Shown: positions 1 through 9,783, counted from the stretch's first letter. The stretch: DNA of 64,000 nucleotides from Semisulcospira habei (GCA_036245525.1 BTPG01000006.1:73195526-73259525); one strand, 5' to 3'. Notes: generated from the sequence alone by a model not told the origin. Numbers and translations are program-made.

Positions 1-72
1 ACTACTGTCGGCGGCCGCGGTGCGCGAGCCAACTGCGGCCGAGGTAGGCCCGAGGAAAGTGTATTTACTGGG
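1..72. repeat. Family E palindrome, cut by window edge
   Basis: GC-rich foldback remnant. The right arm (CCAACTGCGGCCGAGG, then GGCCCGAGG) and the typical E right end with TTTACTGGG are visible; the left arm is degenerate or outside the window. Confidence 0.6.
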
Positions 73-361
73 ACGTCTTTACTCTGCGAGGCAAAGTATA
101 CGCTCTTGTTTGTAAATATTCATTCAGTCTGATCGCTTTCCTATCTCAGTCTCTCAGAAGTCATATTTCATTCACCTTGCCAGAGGTACGTAGATTCTCA
201 CGAGCACCCACAAGTCAAGTAGGGTTTGTAGGGACTGATGTGTCTTGGTGGCGGAGATTTGCATCATTTATATCCTGACGATGAGACAGTAATCTGAGTT
301 AAGCTAATGACTGATCACCATTTGTCTTTCTTGTCTATGTATGTCCGTTGTATGTGTGTGC

Positions 362-905
362 CGAAATGACTCTCATGCCAGATCGACCAGGAGTCATTAT
401 GGTGTCTAAAATGATACTCACGCAGGATCGACCCAGAGTCATTTTGGCGTCAAAAAGACTATCACGCCAGATCGACCCGGAGTCATTATGGCTCCCGAAC
501 GGACTCTCATGCGAGATCGACCCGGGGCCATTGTGGCGTCTAATATGACCTACACGCAGGATCGACCCGGAGTCATAATAGCGTCCAAAGAGTCTTTTAT
601 GTCAGATCGAACCGAAGCCATTGTGGCGTCTGAAATAACCCACACGCAGGATCAACCCGGAGTCATTATGGCGTCCAAAGAGACTCTCATGTCACATTGA
701 CCCGGAGTCATTATGACGTGCAAATGGACTCTCTTGCGAGATCGCCCCGGAATCATTGTGGCGTCTAAATGGATTCACACAAGATCGACTCATACGCCGA
801 GTCAATCTGACGTGAGAGTAATTTTAGTGTCATTTCCTTCTCGCAAAATTGCAATGCATAAAATGACTCCGAGTCGATCTGGCGCAAGATTTTAGGTCGA
901 TGTGG
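362..905. repeat. 45-bp minisatellite, about 10 units
   Basis: The motif GATCGACCCGGAGTCAT recurs at about 381, 426, 470, 515, 560, 605, 650, 695 and 740, a period of 45 bp with one 44. Two unit types partly alternate (CTCATGCCAGATCG and CACACGCAGGATCG). Each unit has short complementary ends, ATGACTC and GAGTCAT. Because 45 is divisible by three, frames stay open through several units and give a 15-residue repeat around DRPGVIMASK. The array decays after 780. I see no start context or splice signal making it a gene. Confidence 0.85.
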
Positions 906-1170
906 CATAGCGTCATTCTGGCGTGTTACACCGGCATCCGCTGTTCAAGATACAGAATGGTATGTGGCCCCGTATATTGGCCACAGAAATCCACCCTATA
1001 ATGCCGTTCAAACACAAGCGTACACACAATTACACTCGACCAGAATGCGGTCAGGTTGACTTCTTCCAAGGCTACCGTCGATAATAGCTTTAACAGAAAG
1101 CTAGCTTCGAAGTAAACGTTTCCTGAAAAAAGCAGTTTTCGTTGAGCACCGTGCACGCCTTTATGCGTGC

Positions 1171-1330
1171 TGAACCCTTAACTGCCGAGAAAAAGTGAAC
1201 ACGATCAAACTGCAAGTGACGTAGATCGTCATGAACCATCGCAATTGCGAAAGCTCATGAGAATCTATGCATCTGTAGACACCACTTTGAACCCATGTTC
1301 CTGGAACGCTGAATTAACGAATAATCCAGA
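1171..1330. mobile_element. Family A foldback element, degenerate
   Basis: The left end AACCCTTAACTGCCGAG is followed by the family A spacer and a decayed core palindrome at 1212-1273 whose right half, GCTCATGAGAATCTATG, is well kept. The right end is not clear. Confidence 0.6.
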
Positions 1331-2128
1331 ACCACAATCTGCCTCAACTAGCAATAAAGGTATTTTTTAACACTTTTTTTGTGGATTGTGTGTCTGATGA
1401 AATTTACGACAAATCTTCACTCTCAAGATGTAAATAATTAGTCACTTTTAGCCTAAGACTGTCCTGTGAAGGAAACAGCCTCCCCCCTCACCCCACCCGT
1501 AAGTTCTTTTTTGTTATTCGCAGAAATTGCCCGCATTGTCTTTTGTTTTCACTGGGCAGCAGCTGTCTTGTACTGCGACAAAAGTCAGTTTCTTTATTGC
1601 TTGGGCACATACTTCATCGTCATCGTCATACCATCGTCATCTTCATCGTCATCCCACAGAGGTTGTGAGCTAATTACGCGCCAGTTTATATCAGTCAGTA
1701 CACTACTTGCAACCGTGCATAACACACCTGAAACATGTGCGCCAGGAACGTACGCAAAACTTGCCGCAAGCATACTTTCGTCTTGCTATGACCTCATTGT
1801 TTAAATGCGTCACTGTTGTAGAATGGTGGCATAGCTAACCTGACGTATATGTAAGGCATAATCACTACATTATAAAATAAAACTTGGTATTGTGTGCGAG
1901 TACCGTGAAAGATGCCAAGACCAGAAGACTATAAAAAGCACAGTATTGGTCCGGCCGGTAGCTGACTTTTGCAGCAGACGACAGGGATCAGCCCCGGCTA
2001 CACAGTCCATATTTGGACAAATTCTTTGTGGATCCGTCTCCAAGACCCTCTTGATGAGCAAGGCAAATACAATCGCCGGAAAAACGTGAGACTACAGGAG
2101 GAACATCCTGCTGTTGAAGTCACACAGT
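1331..2128. other. No feature recognised
   Basis: AT-rich sequence with a short CATCGT-rich patch near 1617-1652. Reading frames are short, overlap on both strands and lack splice or start context, so no gene is called. Confidence 0.4.
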
Positions 2129-2175
2129 AAGAAAAAGTCCTCGGGCCGACGACGGCCGCAGTGGGCCCGAAGAAT
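2129..2175. repeat. Family E palindrome, left half only
   Basis: AAGTCCTCGGGCCGACGAC continuing into GGCCGCAGTGGGCCCG matches the left arm of family E. The right arm is missing. Confidence 0.6.
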
Positions 2176-2335
2176 GTGGGATTTCTCTACAAGAGGAACC
2201 CATTGACATGGACTTGGGAAATTTAGAGGCACAGTCCTAACTAATCTGAAATTCTAGTATTAGGCCTAAGTGACTGATCTGCAAGAGGTACGATCTTGAA
2301 ACCTTTCAAAAAATGATTCTATGAAACTCCCTGCT

Positions 2336-2441
2336 CTGTGAAGGCAGAAGACAATAAGTTCATTATTGTGAAAAGCACGATTTTCATCATACTGCAATGA
2401 AAATCTCGCTTTTGTTAAAATTGGATTTACTGTCTTCACAG
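2336..2441. repeat. Family K palindrome
   Basis: Inverted repeat with outer arms CTGTGAAGGC and CTTCACAG and inner arms around CGATTTTCAT and ATGAAAATCTCGCTTTT. Related copies lie at 26671-26778 and 57678-57789. Confidence 0.75.
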
Positions 2442-2528
2442 GGCATTATGCTTCTATTCGAACTTTTTCTTCTGCAAGAAGCATCAGTCATTATAACCAC
2501 GAATCACCCAGCCTCTGTGCATATCTCC

Positions 2529-2804
2529 TGGTATGGAGGTCTGAATGTGAAGAACAAGAACGTCCTGGCACGAATGGTAAACGTCTGCAGCAAGGTGATT
2601 GGCAGTCAGCAAGCAAGTGTGGAGTCCCTGTATGAACAGCGTGTGGTGAGAAAGGGTAGGCGGATAGCTTCAGACAGATCCCATGTCCTTGCCCACCTCT
2701 ATGAACTCCTTCCTTCTGGCCGCAGACTCCGCACGCACAAAGCTGGGACATTCAGACTACAGAACAGTTTCATCCAGAAATTCATCACTCTAAGCAATCT
2801 GTAG
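2529..2804 (+). pseudogene. LINE reverse transcriptase C-terminus (fragment)
   Basis: The frame encodes WYGGLNVKNKN, VESLYEQRVVRKGRRIA and HLYELLPSGRRLRTHKA, the conserved tail downstream of the polymerase domain in CR1/L2/Rex1-like ORF2 proteins. It aligns almost residue for residue with the end of the copy at 59131-59745. No polymerase catalytic motif remains, so it is a dead 3' fragment. Coding frame upstream of 2529 is adjacent sequence, not LINE. Confidence 0.85.
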
Positions 2805-3340
2805 GTACATCCACGCCTAACTCCTCCACCTATCCCCCTTTACCTGTGCAATCAGTAGGAATGGAGCTTGTTGATTTTAGAGAAGTGATTATATTGTGTT
2901 CTATCTGTTGGTGAACATGAACATAATAATATTGGGATTTTTGTTACTGTTTTTTATATACTAATTATTTTACTAAGGTAGTTTTTAATTATGCAGCTTA
3001 TGTAATAATGCACTGAGACGTTTGTATAAAAAGCAGTGAGGGTTAGGATTAGGTTGTAATAAGCGTATTATGTATGCATGTGTAAAGGTGGGTGTGAATG
3101 TGTAAGTGCCGCTCAGTTCAGTTCATTAAAGATGTTTATGTGTGAGATGTGTAAGAGTTACGTGTACAGATTGTGCAGTGTATACTTATGTCCATTTGGA
3201 ATTTGTAGTTGTGTAAGTGCAGGGAGAAAATGTTCATAATAATGTTATAATGTTTTCATGTCTTGTTTGTACTATTTGTTATAAATGTACCATAAACGAA
3301 TTTCTCTTTTCGAGATAATAAAGTACTCTTATTCTTATTC
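2529..3340 (+). mobile_element. CR1/L2-like LINE, 5'-truncated 3' end
   Basis: Contains the last 91 codons of a reverse transcriptase ORF, about 500 bp of 3' UTR and a tail of ATTCTT repeats. Coding part and UTR match the inverted copy at 58561-59746, including ACCTGTGCAATCAGTAGG just after the stop. The 5' junction is near 2529, where similarity to the longer copy stops. Ending in a short tandem repeat is usual for CR1/L2-type LINEs. Confidence 0.85.
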
Positions 3341-3487
3341 AATCATAATAAGACTTAGGAAGTCGTCAAGCTATACAAGTATGCGCGAGATATTCAGGTC
3401 GTAATGAAACTTTTCAAAATAAGTATGGATAAGGGGAACAATGATAAAACAGACCACCAATCTGCAAGAGTTACACACTGTTTGCTT

Positions 3488-3540
3488 CCATCAATTTGCT
3501 ACCGCTTGTCAGCGGTAGCGAATCGAGGGAGACAGCCAGC
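3488..3540. repeat. Family H palindrome
   Basis: GCTACCGCTTGTCAGCGGTAGC, continued by AATCGAGGGAGACAGCCAG. The left outer arm is diverged (TCAATTTGC). A near-perfect copy is at 32929-32990. Confidence 0.7.
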
Positions 3541-3649
3541 GTACATGGACCCTAATGAGATCCCCTGCCGCAGTCTATACCTCGTGCAGACCTCATAGGA
3601 TGCGCACCTGTTGCAAGCTGACTCTGTATTGCCAGCAGTGTTTCTTACA

Positions 3650-3733
3650 AGGAAAAGGGGTAGGGTGGGGGAGGAGGGGGGGGGGGGTAAGGTTGGGGGG
3701 TGGGTGGGTGGGGGGGGGGGTTAAGGGGGCGGT
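3650..3733. repeat. G-rich low-complexity tract
   Basis: Runs of G broken by T and A (GGGTGGGTGGGTGG style). It could form quadruplex structures on the plus strand. Confidence 0.85.
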
Positions 3734-4404
3734 TTAAATGAAGATCATTGCCTCTTGTAGTCGCGAGATCTCTTAGAGTCTCGTACATCTTCCATGCTAA
3801 CCTTATTTTCACCCATATTTGAATGCAAGATATATTTTCTATGCGACCAGGGTTTCTGATGGAAAGGCAGCCTTAGGAACAGTGGGGAGCAGTGCCATTC
3901 CGACTTCTGATTGTACGAATACAGTGTCGTCTAGCGTCCCAAGTCAGTACAAGTGTGAAGTTGGAAGCACTGCAGTTGATTTACCCTGCTCATTCGAGAA
4001 GTGTCGCATTCGGGCGCGCGGCTATTTGCCGCGTATCTCGATGCGCCACGCATCGAACGAGTCACTGCCTGTATTTGGTTTGTGGGTACGAGTCAAACCA
4101 GTAGTTCTGGCATCGTCAATAACAGTAGATTACCCACCGATAATGCGCAAATACTGCACAAACGTCAAACCAAATGCGAACAAACATCGCTGCGTTTATG
4201 TGTGGATAATCCGTTTTTAAAATTGGAAACGCGCCCGTGCGACAACAGAGAGCACTCAGCCTCAATTAATCAAGCTAGTACATATATTCACCACTAGCCA
4301 GATCGATGTAATTGTCCATTCTTATCTTCCTTCTATCAGCTGCTGGTAATGATATCTGTGAAGAAAACGCAGGTTTCTGAAGCACATGGATAAAAATAAA
4401 ACAA
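3734..4404. other. No feature recognised
   Basis: Overlapping frames of up to 133 codons exist on the plus strand in all three phases, which argues against any one being real. No repeat family or splice context was recognised. Confidence 0.35.
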
Positions 4405-4470
4405 GCAAGCGGCATAGATCCTCGTGAGCCCCCGCACACGCGGCGGCTCATGAGGATCTATGTCGCTTGC
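4405..4470. repeat. Family A core palindrome
   Basis: GCAAGCGGCATAGATCCTC pairs with GAGGATCTATGTCGCTTGC. The changed base near each end (GCAAGCGG and TCGCTTGC against GCAAGAGG and CCTCTTGC) is present in both arms. No TTAA ends are evident nearby. Confidence 0.85.
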
Positions 4471-5114
4471 ATTTGGGTGTCGTTCACTCTTTTCTGGTGG
4501 TGTTGGTTTGATTAATTATGAATCAAATAACCGCTCTCTAATCTCTGTGCATATCTTCCTTTTCTCTGTACATATCTCCTCTGCGCATATTTCATTTGTC
4601 TACGCATATGTACACAATATGATACTGAGGTTAAAAAGGAAAATGACTAGAGGGCAGTATTCAGGGGCGGATTAGTAACTTGGTATGGGGGTGGGGAGAG
4701 GGGACAGAGAAAATGCAACTTTAAGAAGTTGTGAAATACGAACTGTCTAGACGAGAGATTTTACTTTCCTCTTTATTACATACTGTTTTTTAGTTTTGTT
4801 TTTGTACTATTTCCATCGACATTTTTTTCTCCTTGTTGTTTCTTTGCAGGCCGGAACTATATGGAACAACCCACCCTACCCACCTTCCGCCAGATGAAGT
4901 GAGCTGGTTCTACCAGCCTGAGCAATATCTTTTAGTATTGTAATGTTTGTTTAAGGTAGAGACAAAACGACCCATGGTATCCGAGTGTAACCTCGAAAAC
5001 AACAAATTTATGGTTCCGAGCGAGAAATAGGAGGGAGGAAAAAAAAATGTTTTACACTTTGGTCAGAATATGCGATCCGATGCTTCCTTCACAAGTCGCT
5101 TATCAGCATTTCAT
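4471..5114. other. No feature recognised
   Basis: AT-rich single-copy-looking sequence. No convincing exon, repeat family or long inverted repeat was seen. Confidence 0.35.
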
Positions 5115-5320
5115 TTAACCCCTTGCCTGCAATCGGACGTACATTTCGTTTCTGAAATCTGTATGCACTGAACGGCCAAAAGCCACAACTGTCCAGAAAA
5201 CATGATAGAAAGTGGTCTCAGCAAGAGGCATAGATCCTCATGGGCCCCCGCAGTCGCGGGGACTCATGAGGATCTATGCCTCTTGCAGTTCATTTTTTTT
5301 CTCGGCAGTGAAGGGGTGAA
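5115..5320. mobile_element. Family A foldback element
   Basis: The left end TTAACCCCTTGCCTGC and right end CGGCAGTGAAGGGG (final TTAA mutated to TGAA) bracket about 206 bp. The core palindrome is at 5221-5286, with arms GCAAGAGGCATAGATCC and GGATCTATGCCTCTTGC. A TTAA target and CCC-type ends are typical of piggyBac-like elements. No coding capacity. Confidence 0.85.
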
Positions 5321-5354
5321 ACAAAAGGCTCGAGATTTCGTCAAACTGAGAAAA

Positions 5355-5405
5355 ACGGGGGTGGGGAGGGGGTGGTGGTGGTGGTGATGGTGGTGGTGGG
5401 GGGGA
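5355..5405. repeat. GGT/GAT-rich simple repeat
   Basis: Mostly GTGGTG units with one GAT, flanked by G runs. The histidine-rich frame on the minus strand is only a translation of this repeat. Confidence 0.85.
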
Positions 5406-5708
5406 ACAAAGGAAGCAACCGCACCATTTCGCGCCAAAATGTCACACACGAGGGTGCACGCAAACACAATCGACGTGACGTCCAATGATCAACGACGTTC
5501 CCGAAAGGGAAATGCGAACGTGTTCGCGAGTCACATCGGCAACGTTAAGTCAGTCCTGGAGAAATTCGAGACATAAAGAAATCTGTCAATGTCGTGCACT
5601 GCAGCGTGCTAACCGTATCACTGTCTGCACCTCAAATCTAGGTCACTAATCTACGTCTGCAGGACATAATCTACGTTTGCAGCCCGAGGCATAGTGCCAA
5701 GAGGACCA

Positions 5709-5773
5709 GCAAAAGGTATAGAATCTCACGAGCCCCCACACCTGAGGGGTTCATGAGGATCAATGCCTCTTGA
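5709..5773. repeat. Family A core palindrome, decayed
   Basis: GCAAAAGGTATAGAATCTCACGAG opposite TTCATGAGGATCAATGCC. Arms are diverged but register is kept. Confidence 0.75.
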
Positions 5774-6026
5774 GCTTGTATGCGTGTTGTAATGTTCATT
5801 GGTTTCCAGCTCTGAAGAGGTCAATAATTATACAAAGTCGAAGGTATCGGGTTTCTTGCTTTATCACGCCGTGTCAACGCAAAAAGTTAGTGTACGGTTC
5901 CGAAAGAAAAGTAGCCAACCAACTAACTGATGACTATTTTTAAATGTTAAATCTGCTCAATGACTATGACACTCGATGGTAGTCCAGAACCATAACAAAC
6001 AATTCAGTAAAGCGTTTTCCAAGCCC

Positions 6027-6237
6027 TTAACCCCTTGACTGCCGAGAAAATGTGAACACGATCCAACTGCATGAGACATAGATCCTCATGAATCCCCGCA
6101 GTTGCAGGGGCTCATGAGGGTCTATGCCTGTTGCTGACACCACTTGCTAGACTCCTGGGACATTTAGCGGTCTTTTTGTGTGTTGAATTAACGAAGACTG
6201 CCTCACAGCCTCCGTCGGCTGGCACCGTATGGGTTAA
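6027..6237. mobile_element. Family A foldback element
   Basis: Left end TTAACCCCTTGACTGCCG. Core at 6069-6134 (ACATAGATCCTCATGAAT and CTCATGAGGGTCTATG). The right end is weaker (GGCACCGTATGGGTTAA), but its TTAA is also the left TTAA of the family B element that follows, so the two elements abut on one target site. Confidence 0.7.
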
Positions 6238-6446
6238 CTCATTCAACTCCGACACGCCAAGGCAATACATGGAACAAGCGTGATAGTTCAAGGGTTGTGT
6301 CAAAATAGCTTGGCGCCTATAGGCCCCAAGCTATTCTGGCACAACCCTTGAACTATCACGCTCGATATGTTTCCTGAAGTGTAATACAGTCTTCAGGGGG
6401 CAACTTCAAAATTTGCGGATTTCGGTTATGGAGTAGAATGTGTTAA
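6234..6446. mobile_element. Family B2 foldback element
   Basis: Ends TTAACTCATTCAACTCC and GGAGTAGAATGTGTTAA. The central palindrome (about 6280-6365) has arms GATAGTTCAAGGGTTGTG and ACAACCCTTGAACTATC around an inner AGCTTGGCGCC segment. The right internal flank carries the B2 signature CAAAATTTGCGGATTTCGG. Confidence 0.9.
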
Positions 6447-6708
6447 ACTCTAAATAGTATGGTGGGCGGTCCTAGTGTGTTTCGTAACCGTACACTCGCT
6501 TCAGCGCTGATACGACGTGAATGTGCAAGACAGCGAAACAATCTACAACAGCATTGTATTCAGCGGATGGCACATTGATTAACGTAGTCTCCACTGATAG
6601 GGCAAAACAGCTAAGAGATGCGCACAATTGCATAATTGCACTGGAGAGAAATACATAACGAACACCGAAGAAATAGCAACATACTGGAACAATCGAAGGC
6701 GAAATGTA

Positions 6709-6772
6709 TTAACTCATTCGCGGCCAGCGCATAAGCCGCGCATCCAGATGCGGCTGGCCGCTAATGACTTAA
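6709..6772. mobile_element. Family D foldback element (64 bp)
   Basis: TTAACTCATTCGCGGCCAGC at the left; GGCTGGCCGCTAATGACTTAA at the right, with TTAA at both tips. A tiny TTAA-bounded palindrome with almost no spacer. Confidence 0.85.
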
Positions 6773-6799
6773 CGCCGGTATAGATACAGGCAGAAAGGT

Positions 6800-7092
6800 A
6801 TGTAGGTCGAGATAAAACTGTTGGTGAACGCTTCATTGCACCTTCAGTTTGGAACTCGCTGCCTGTCAGTCTGCGAAATCTCCCTACTCTCTCTCTCAGT
6901 TTAATTAAGGCTCAGTTGAAAACTCACTTCTTCCAGCTTGCTTTTTTCCTCAGTCGTAGATCCGTGGTCCTATTGTATTTATTTGTAATGTTTCATATCG
7001 TCCATGTCATGTTTGAATGCGTGTGTTAGCGCAATGAGTTTTTGCCACAAAAAGATTTTGCGCTATACAAGAACTATTCATTATTATTATAA
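6800..7092 (+). mobile_element. LINE 3' end, severely truncated
   Basis: Translates in one frame as IAPSVWNSLPVSLRNLPTL followed by KAQLKTHFFQ, the conserved extreme C-terminus of CR1/Jockey-type reverse transcriptase proteins, and ends with GCGCTATACAAGAACTATT and ATT repeats, a typical 3' terminus. There is no polymerase domain. A shorter relative of the tail (GCGCTATACAAGAGTTATT) is at about 26093. Confidence 0.8.
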
Positions 7093-7267
7093 AGAACACG
7101 CACGCACGCACGAACGCACACATGAACACACAGTCACACAGTGTAAAGTAGGACTATAAAACTCGTGAAGGCGGAGCAAACAGGAAAAAAAAAAAACAAC
7201 AACAAACAAAAAAACAAACAAACCAACCAACCAACAACAACCAGTAGAACCTGTTTCAGCAAACACA

Positions 7268-7342
7268 CAGTTCAAGGGTAGTGCAGATTAGCTTGGCGCC
7301 TTAGCAGGCGCCAAGCTAATCTGGCACTACCCTTGAACTGCC
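7268..7342. repeat. Family B core palindrome without outer ends
   Basis: CAGTTCAAGGGTAGTGC and GCACTACCCTTGAACTG flank AGCTTGGCGCC and GGCGCCAAGCT. The conserved TTAA-proximal parts of family B are missing. Confidence 0.85.
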
Positions 7343-7354
7343 ATTTTGTAAGAA

Positions 7355-7495
7355 AAGGGTGGCCTTGTAAGACAGGTGCTCTACTAAAAGAAGTCTTGAA
7401 GAACAAAGACTGTCACCTGTCATTTAAGACCATCATTTGACGTCCATCTAAATTGTGGTCTTTAATGACAGATGGTCCCTTGAGACAGGTTCTTC
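7355..7495. repeat. Family Q repeat (AAGACAGGTG type)
   Basis: Contains GTCACCTGTCATTTAAGACC and, inverted, GGTCTTTAATGACAGATGG with TGAGACAGGTTC. Similar words occur at 61030-61140 and weakly near 39036. Confidence 0.6.
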
Positions 7496-7540
7496 TGAAT
7501 GAAACAGACAGACAAACTGACATGGACACAAACAAATCAG

Positions 7541-7578
7541 TCACTCTCCCTCTCTCTCTCTCTCTCTCCCTCCCTCTA

Positions 7579-7621
<43 letters not shown>

Positions 7622-7635
7622 GTCTGTCTGTCTCT
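7541..7635. repeat. TC and TCTG microsatellite
   Basis: CTCTCTC runs followed by about ten TCTG units. Confidence 0.95.
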
Positions 7636-7718
7636 CCACACTCGACAGAACTAAAGACGACAGTGGCATTGATGCTCAAAACATGAATGCTACAGTTTCT
7701 TCGCATGAACCCTCAGCC

Positions 7719-7894
7719 CTTAACAAATAAACACCGCCCAACTGTTTGAGGCTTAGATCCTCATGAGCCCCGGCAGTTGCGGGGGCTCATGAAGATCTAT
7801 GCCTCTTGCTTACATAATTTTGTATCATAGTTCCTTTGCCGGCTTGGGATCGTTGACGTTGAATTTCCGCGTCCAATGGAAGTGAAAGGGTTAA
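7719..7894. mobile_element. Family A foldback element
   Basis: TTAA at both tips. The right end GGAAGTGAAAGGGTTAA matches the family; the left end is shortened. Core at about 7745-7809 (GAGGCTTAGATCCTCATGAG and CTCATGAAGATCTATGCC). Here only the right arm has the CTTC/GAAG change, so arms are not always matched. Confidence 0.8.
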
Positions 7895-7984
7895 GCTTCC
7901 GGTACAACCTTACTCTTACAGTGAGCCTGTACCGGGCTGGTGAGGGTTCACACGAATAAACCGCTGTAGTCTTGTTTTACATCG

Positions 7985-8200
7985 ATGTGACAGGCGTTTT
8001 TGCACTCAACGTGACATAAAAAATGTCATGTTGAGTGCAAAAACGCCTGTCACATTGATGAATAAGGCAGGCGTTTTTGCACTCAGCGTGACATAATATG
8101 TCACGTTAAGTGCAAACACGCCTGTCACATTGTTGTATTGGACAGGCGTTTTTGCACTAAACTCGATACAATGTCACGATGAGTGCAAAAACGCCTGTCA
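7985..8200. repeat. Three tandem hairpins beside a splice donor
   Basis: Hairpins at 7985-8055, 8066-8127 and 8141-8200, each with arms like GACAGGCGTTTTTGCACT and AGTGCAAAAACGCCTGTC and a small central loop. The family was not seen elsewhere in the window. They lie in the presumed first intron of the GABA-B-like gene, the nearest ending about 58 nt downstream of its 5' splice site. Confidence 0.9.
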
Positions 8201-8258
8201 CATTGATTTAATATGTGACAGACGCGTGACACATTTGGTGACAATGATGTCCACTTAC

Positions 8259-8567
8259 CTTGCTGTCGTTGTAGGCTATCTTGAGGGAATAGTTATGCAG
8301 GATGTCAGGGCTGTTGTTAACGTGCTCCAGGGCGAGGTCTACCGCCGGCTTAACTCCCCTGCCCACGTGACCTTCCGATCCGCTAAAGGGGAACAACCCC
8401 GCGATGTAGATGTCACGCTTAGTGTCATTGACCGTGACCTCCGCTGCCGTGGAGACTGACGACACTGACGCCATCAGCAACAGGAAGTAGAGCAGACTGC
8501 TTTGAAGGTTCGAGGTGACGCCCAGTTTGTGTGTCAAGGTCATTACTGATTTGGGCGTCAAAGTCAT
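8259..8567 (-). CDS. GABA-B receptor-like, signal-peptide exon (partial)
   Basis: One coding exon of a predicted class C receptor; GABA-B receptors are plasma-membrane G-protein-coupled receptors for GABA. From Met at 8567 it encodes 103 residues: a hydrophobic signal segment (SSLLYFLLLMASVSSVSTA, about residues 25-43), then RDIYIAGLFPFSG, the first strand of a ligand-binding Venus-flytrap domain, then VKPAVDLALEHVN, DILHNYSLKIAY and NDSK. The order FP.SG, PAV..ALE.VN, DIL..Y.LK, NDSK resembles GABA-B subunit 1, where the family continues with a conserved Cys. The frame ends in phase 0 at AAG, followed by GTAAGT, a consensus donor at 8258-8253. Met at 8567 has A at -3; Met at 8543 is an alternative. 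No later exon lies in the remaining 8 kb of minus-strand downstream sequence. Another class C receptor or ANF-type receptor is possible. Confidence 0.72.
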
Positions 8568-9395
8568 TTTTGAGATGAGCACTCTGTGGACACGTGTACA
8601 AGTTCTGTGCTGACCATGTGAGGTCAAACTGTCGAAAGAGCACCACGGAGAAGAGACTAACCTTTTAGCGTGTCTGACAAAATGAGCCTGTCGCACGTCT
8701 GACACAAACTTCAGGGTGTTCTCGCGCAAATACAGAATGCAATACACGATTTTAAAAACGCGTGTGAGCGTGTCTACCACAGTACGACCCACGCGCAAAA
8801 AGTAATATCTCAGGAAGGACGAAACACACTTGGCTAATAACACAAACAAGGAAAGCAGAGTCTTTTCACTGATACGCATGCTGAGATCTGTCATTGTGAC
8901 CCCTAAGGGCGAAGACGACGGGAAATAAGATCTATATGGTGGCGGCTGTGCAGCCACGTGGCAATAATGGTGATGACGAAGCACAACTCCGCCGTCACCT
9001 GTCATAATGTTCCCCGGATCACTACAACTCACAAAAGCAAGACTGGTGTTTGCGGTTCATCATCACAGTCGTCATTATAGTCAAACCAAAAGTAGAATAA
9101 GCACTAAATAAAGTTACTTGATTCAAGGTTGATGCGTGAACACGAACCTCTCCGTGACTCAGAGAAGTTCATGATGTGTGTCACGGTCTGAGGAATGGCG
9201 GTCAGACTTACGATCAGCTGCAGCTTCATGGGTCAGCAGCGGTAAGAAGTTGAGTCAAATAATCAACAGACTCAGCTAATTGTTGTACTGTGGCCGGAAT
9301 GTTGAACGCCTCTGTCTCGCAGCTTGCAGCCCCAGAACAAACAAATGACTCAGGTCATACTCCAGCTACCTGCTCAGTGAGAAAAAGGAAAAAGA
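8568..9395. other. Upstream of the GABA-B-like exon: 5' UTR or intron
   Basis: The minus-strand frame stays open to 9032, but that part has no recognisable protein features, so it is treated as 5' UTR, intron or promoter. Near 9205-9240 (minus) an ATG followed by KLQLI meets a GTAAGT donor, which could be an alternative first exon but is too short to support. Confidence 0.4.
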
Positions 9396-9449
9396 TTAAC
9401 TCATTCGCGGCCAGCCGCATCCGGATGCGGCTGGCCGTGAATGAGTTAA
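9396..9449. mobile_element. Family D foldback element (54 bp, near perfect)
   Basis: TTAACTCATTCGCGGCCAGC meets GCTGGCCGTGAATGAGTTAA around CATCCGGATG. TTAA lies at both tips with one mismatch. This is the smallest complete TTAA palindrome in the window. Confidence 0.92.
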
Positions 9450-9547
9450 CCCCTTCAGTGCCGCCGGACGCAAATTCTTAAATCTTCGGTTCAATTCCGT
9501 CGGACATCCACTGGCAGACGTCCTGGATGTCCGCCGATAACGTCAGT

Positions 9548-9748
9548 TTAGTTCCATTTCGAGAACATCCAAAATGATGAAGGCAAAAGAAACAATGAGA
9601 TTACTTGTACTTGTAGCTTAGGTGAGTTCGGACAATTGTCGCCACTGACAGCCGCGATGATTTCTGCAGGAGTCATAGCGACATAATTCGCTACCCACAA
9701 CCAAAAGATTAATGCTTGTGAAACCATAAAGAATAAATTCAACTCCAT
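9548..9748 (-). CDS. Possible signal-peptide exon, unrecognised
   Basis: From ATG at 9748 the frame reads MELNLFFMVSQALIFWLWVA, a good signal-peptide or membrane segment, then polar sequence with CPNSPKLQ. Possible donors (CAA followed by GTACAA or GTAATC) lie just after, so the true coding part may stop near 9609-9603. It is on the same strand as, and 1 kb upstream of, the GABA-B-like exon. No family recognised; it may be chance. Confidence 0.25.
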   Translation of the reverse strand: MELNLFFMVSQALIFWLWVANYVAMTPAEIIAAVSGDNCPNSPKLQVQVISLFLLPSSFWMFSKWN

Positions 9749-9783
9749 ATAAATTCACACAGGGCACATATATAAATGGGGGC

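Noticed and set aside
362..905. CRISPR-like interpretation of the 45-bp array
   Set aside because: The whole unit repeats, with no constant repeat alternating with unique spacers, and the genome is eukaryotic.
5264..5485. Histidine-rich minus-strand peptide
   Set aside because: Product of the GGT/GAT simple repeat.
8208..8258. Continuation of the same frame past NDSK
   Set aside because: It runs through a consensus GTAAGT donor into intron hairpins.
8568..9032. Minus-strand frame extending the GABA-B-like exon upstream to 9032
   Set aside because: The added 155 residues have no signal or domain features; a clear signal peptide follows Met at 8567, so upstream sequence is more likely untranslated.
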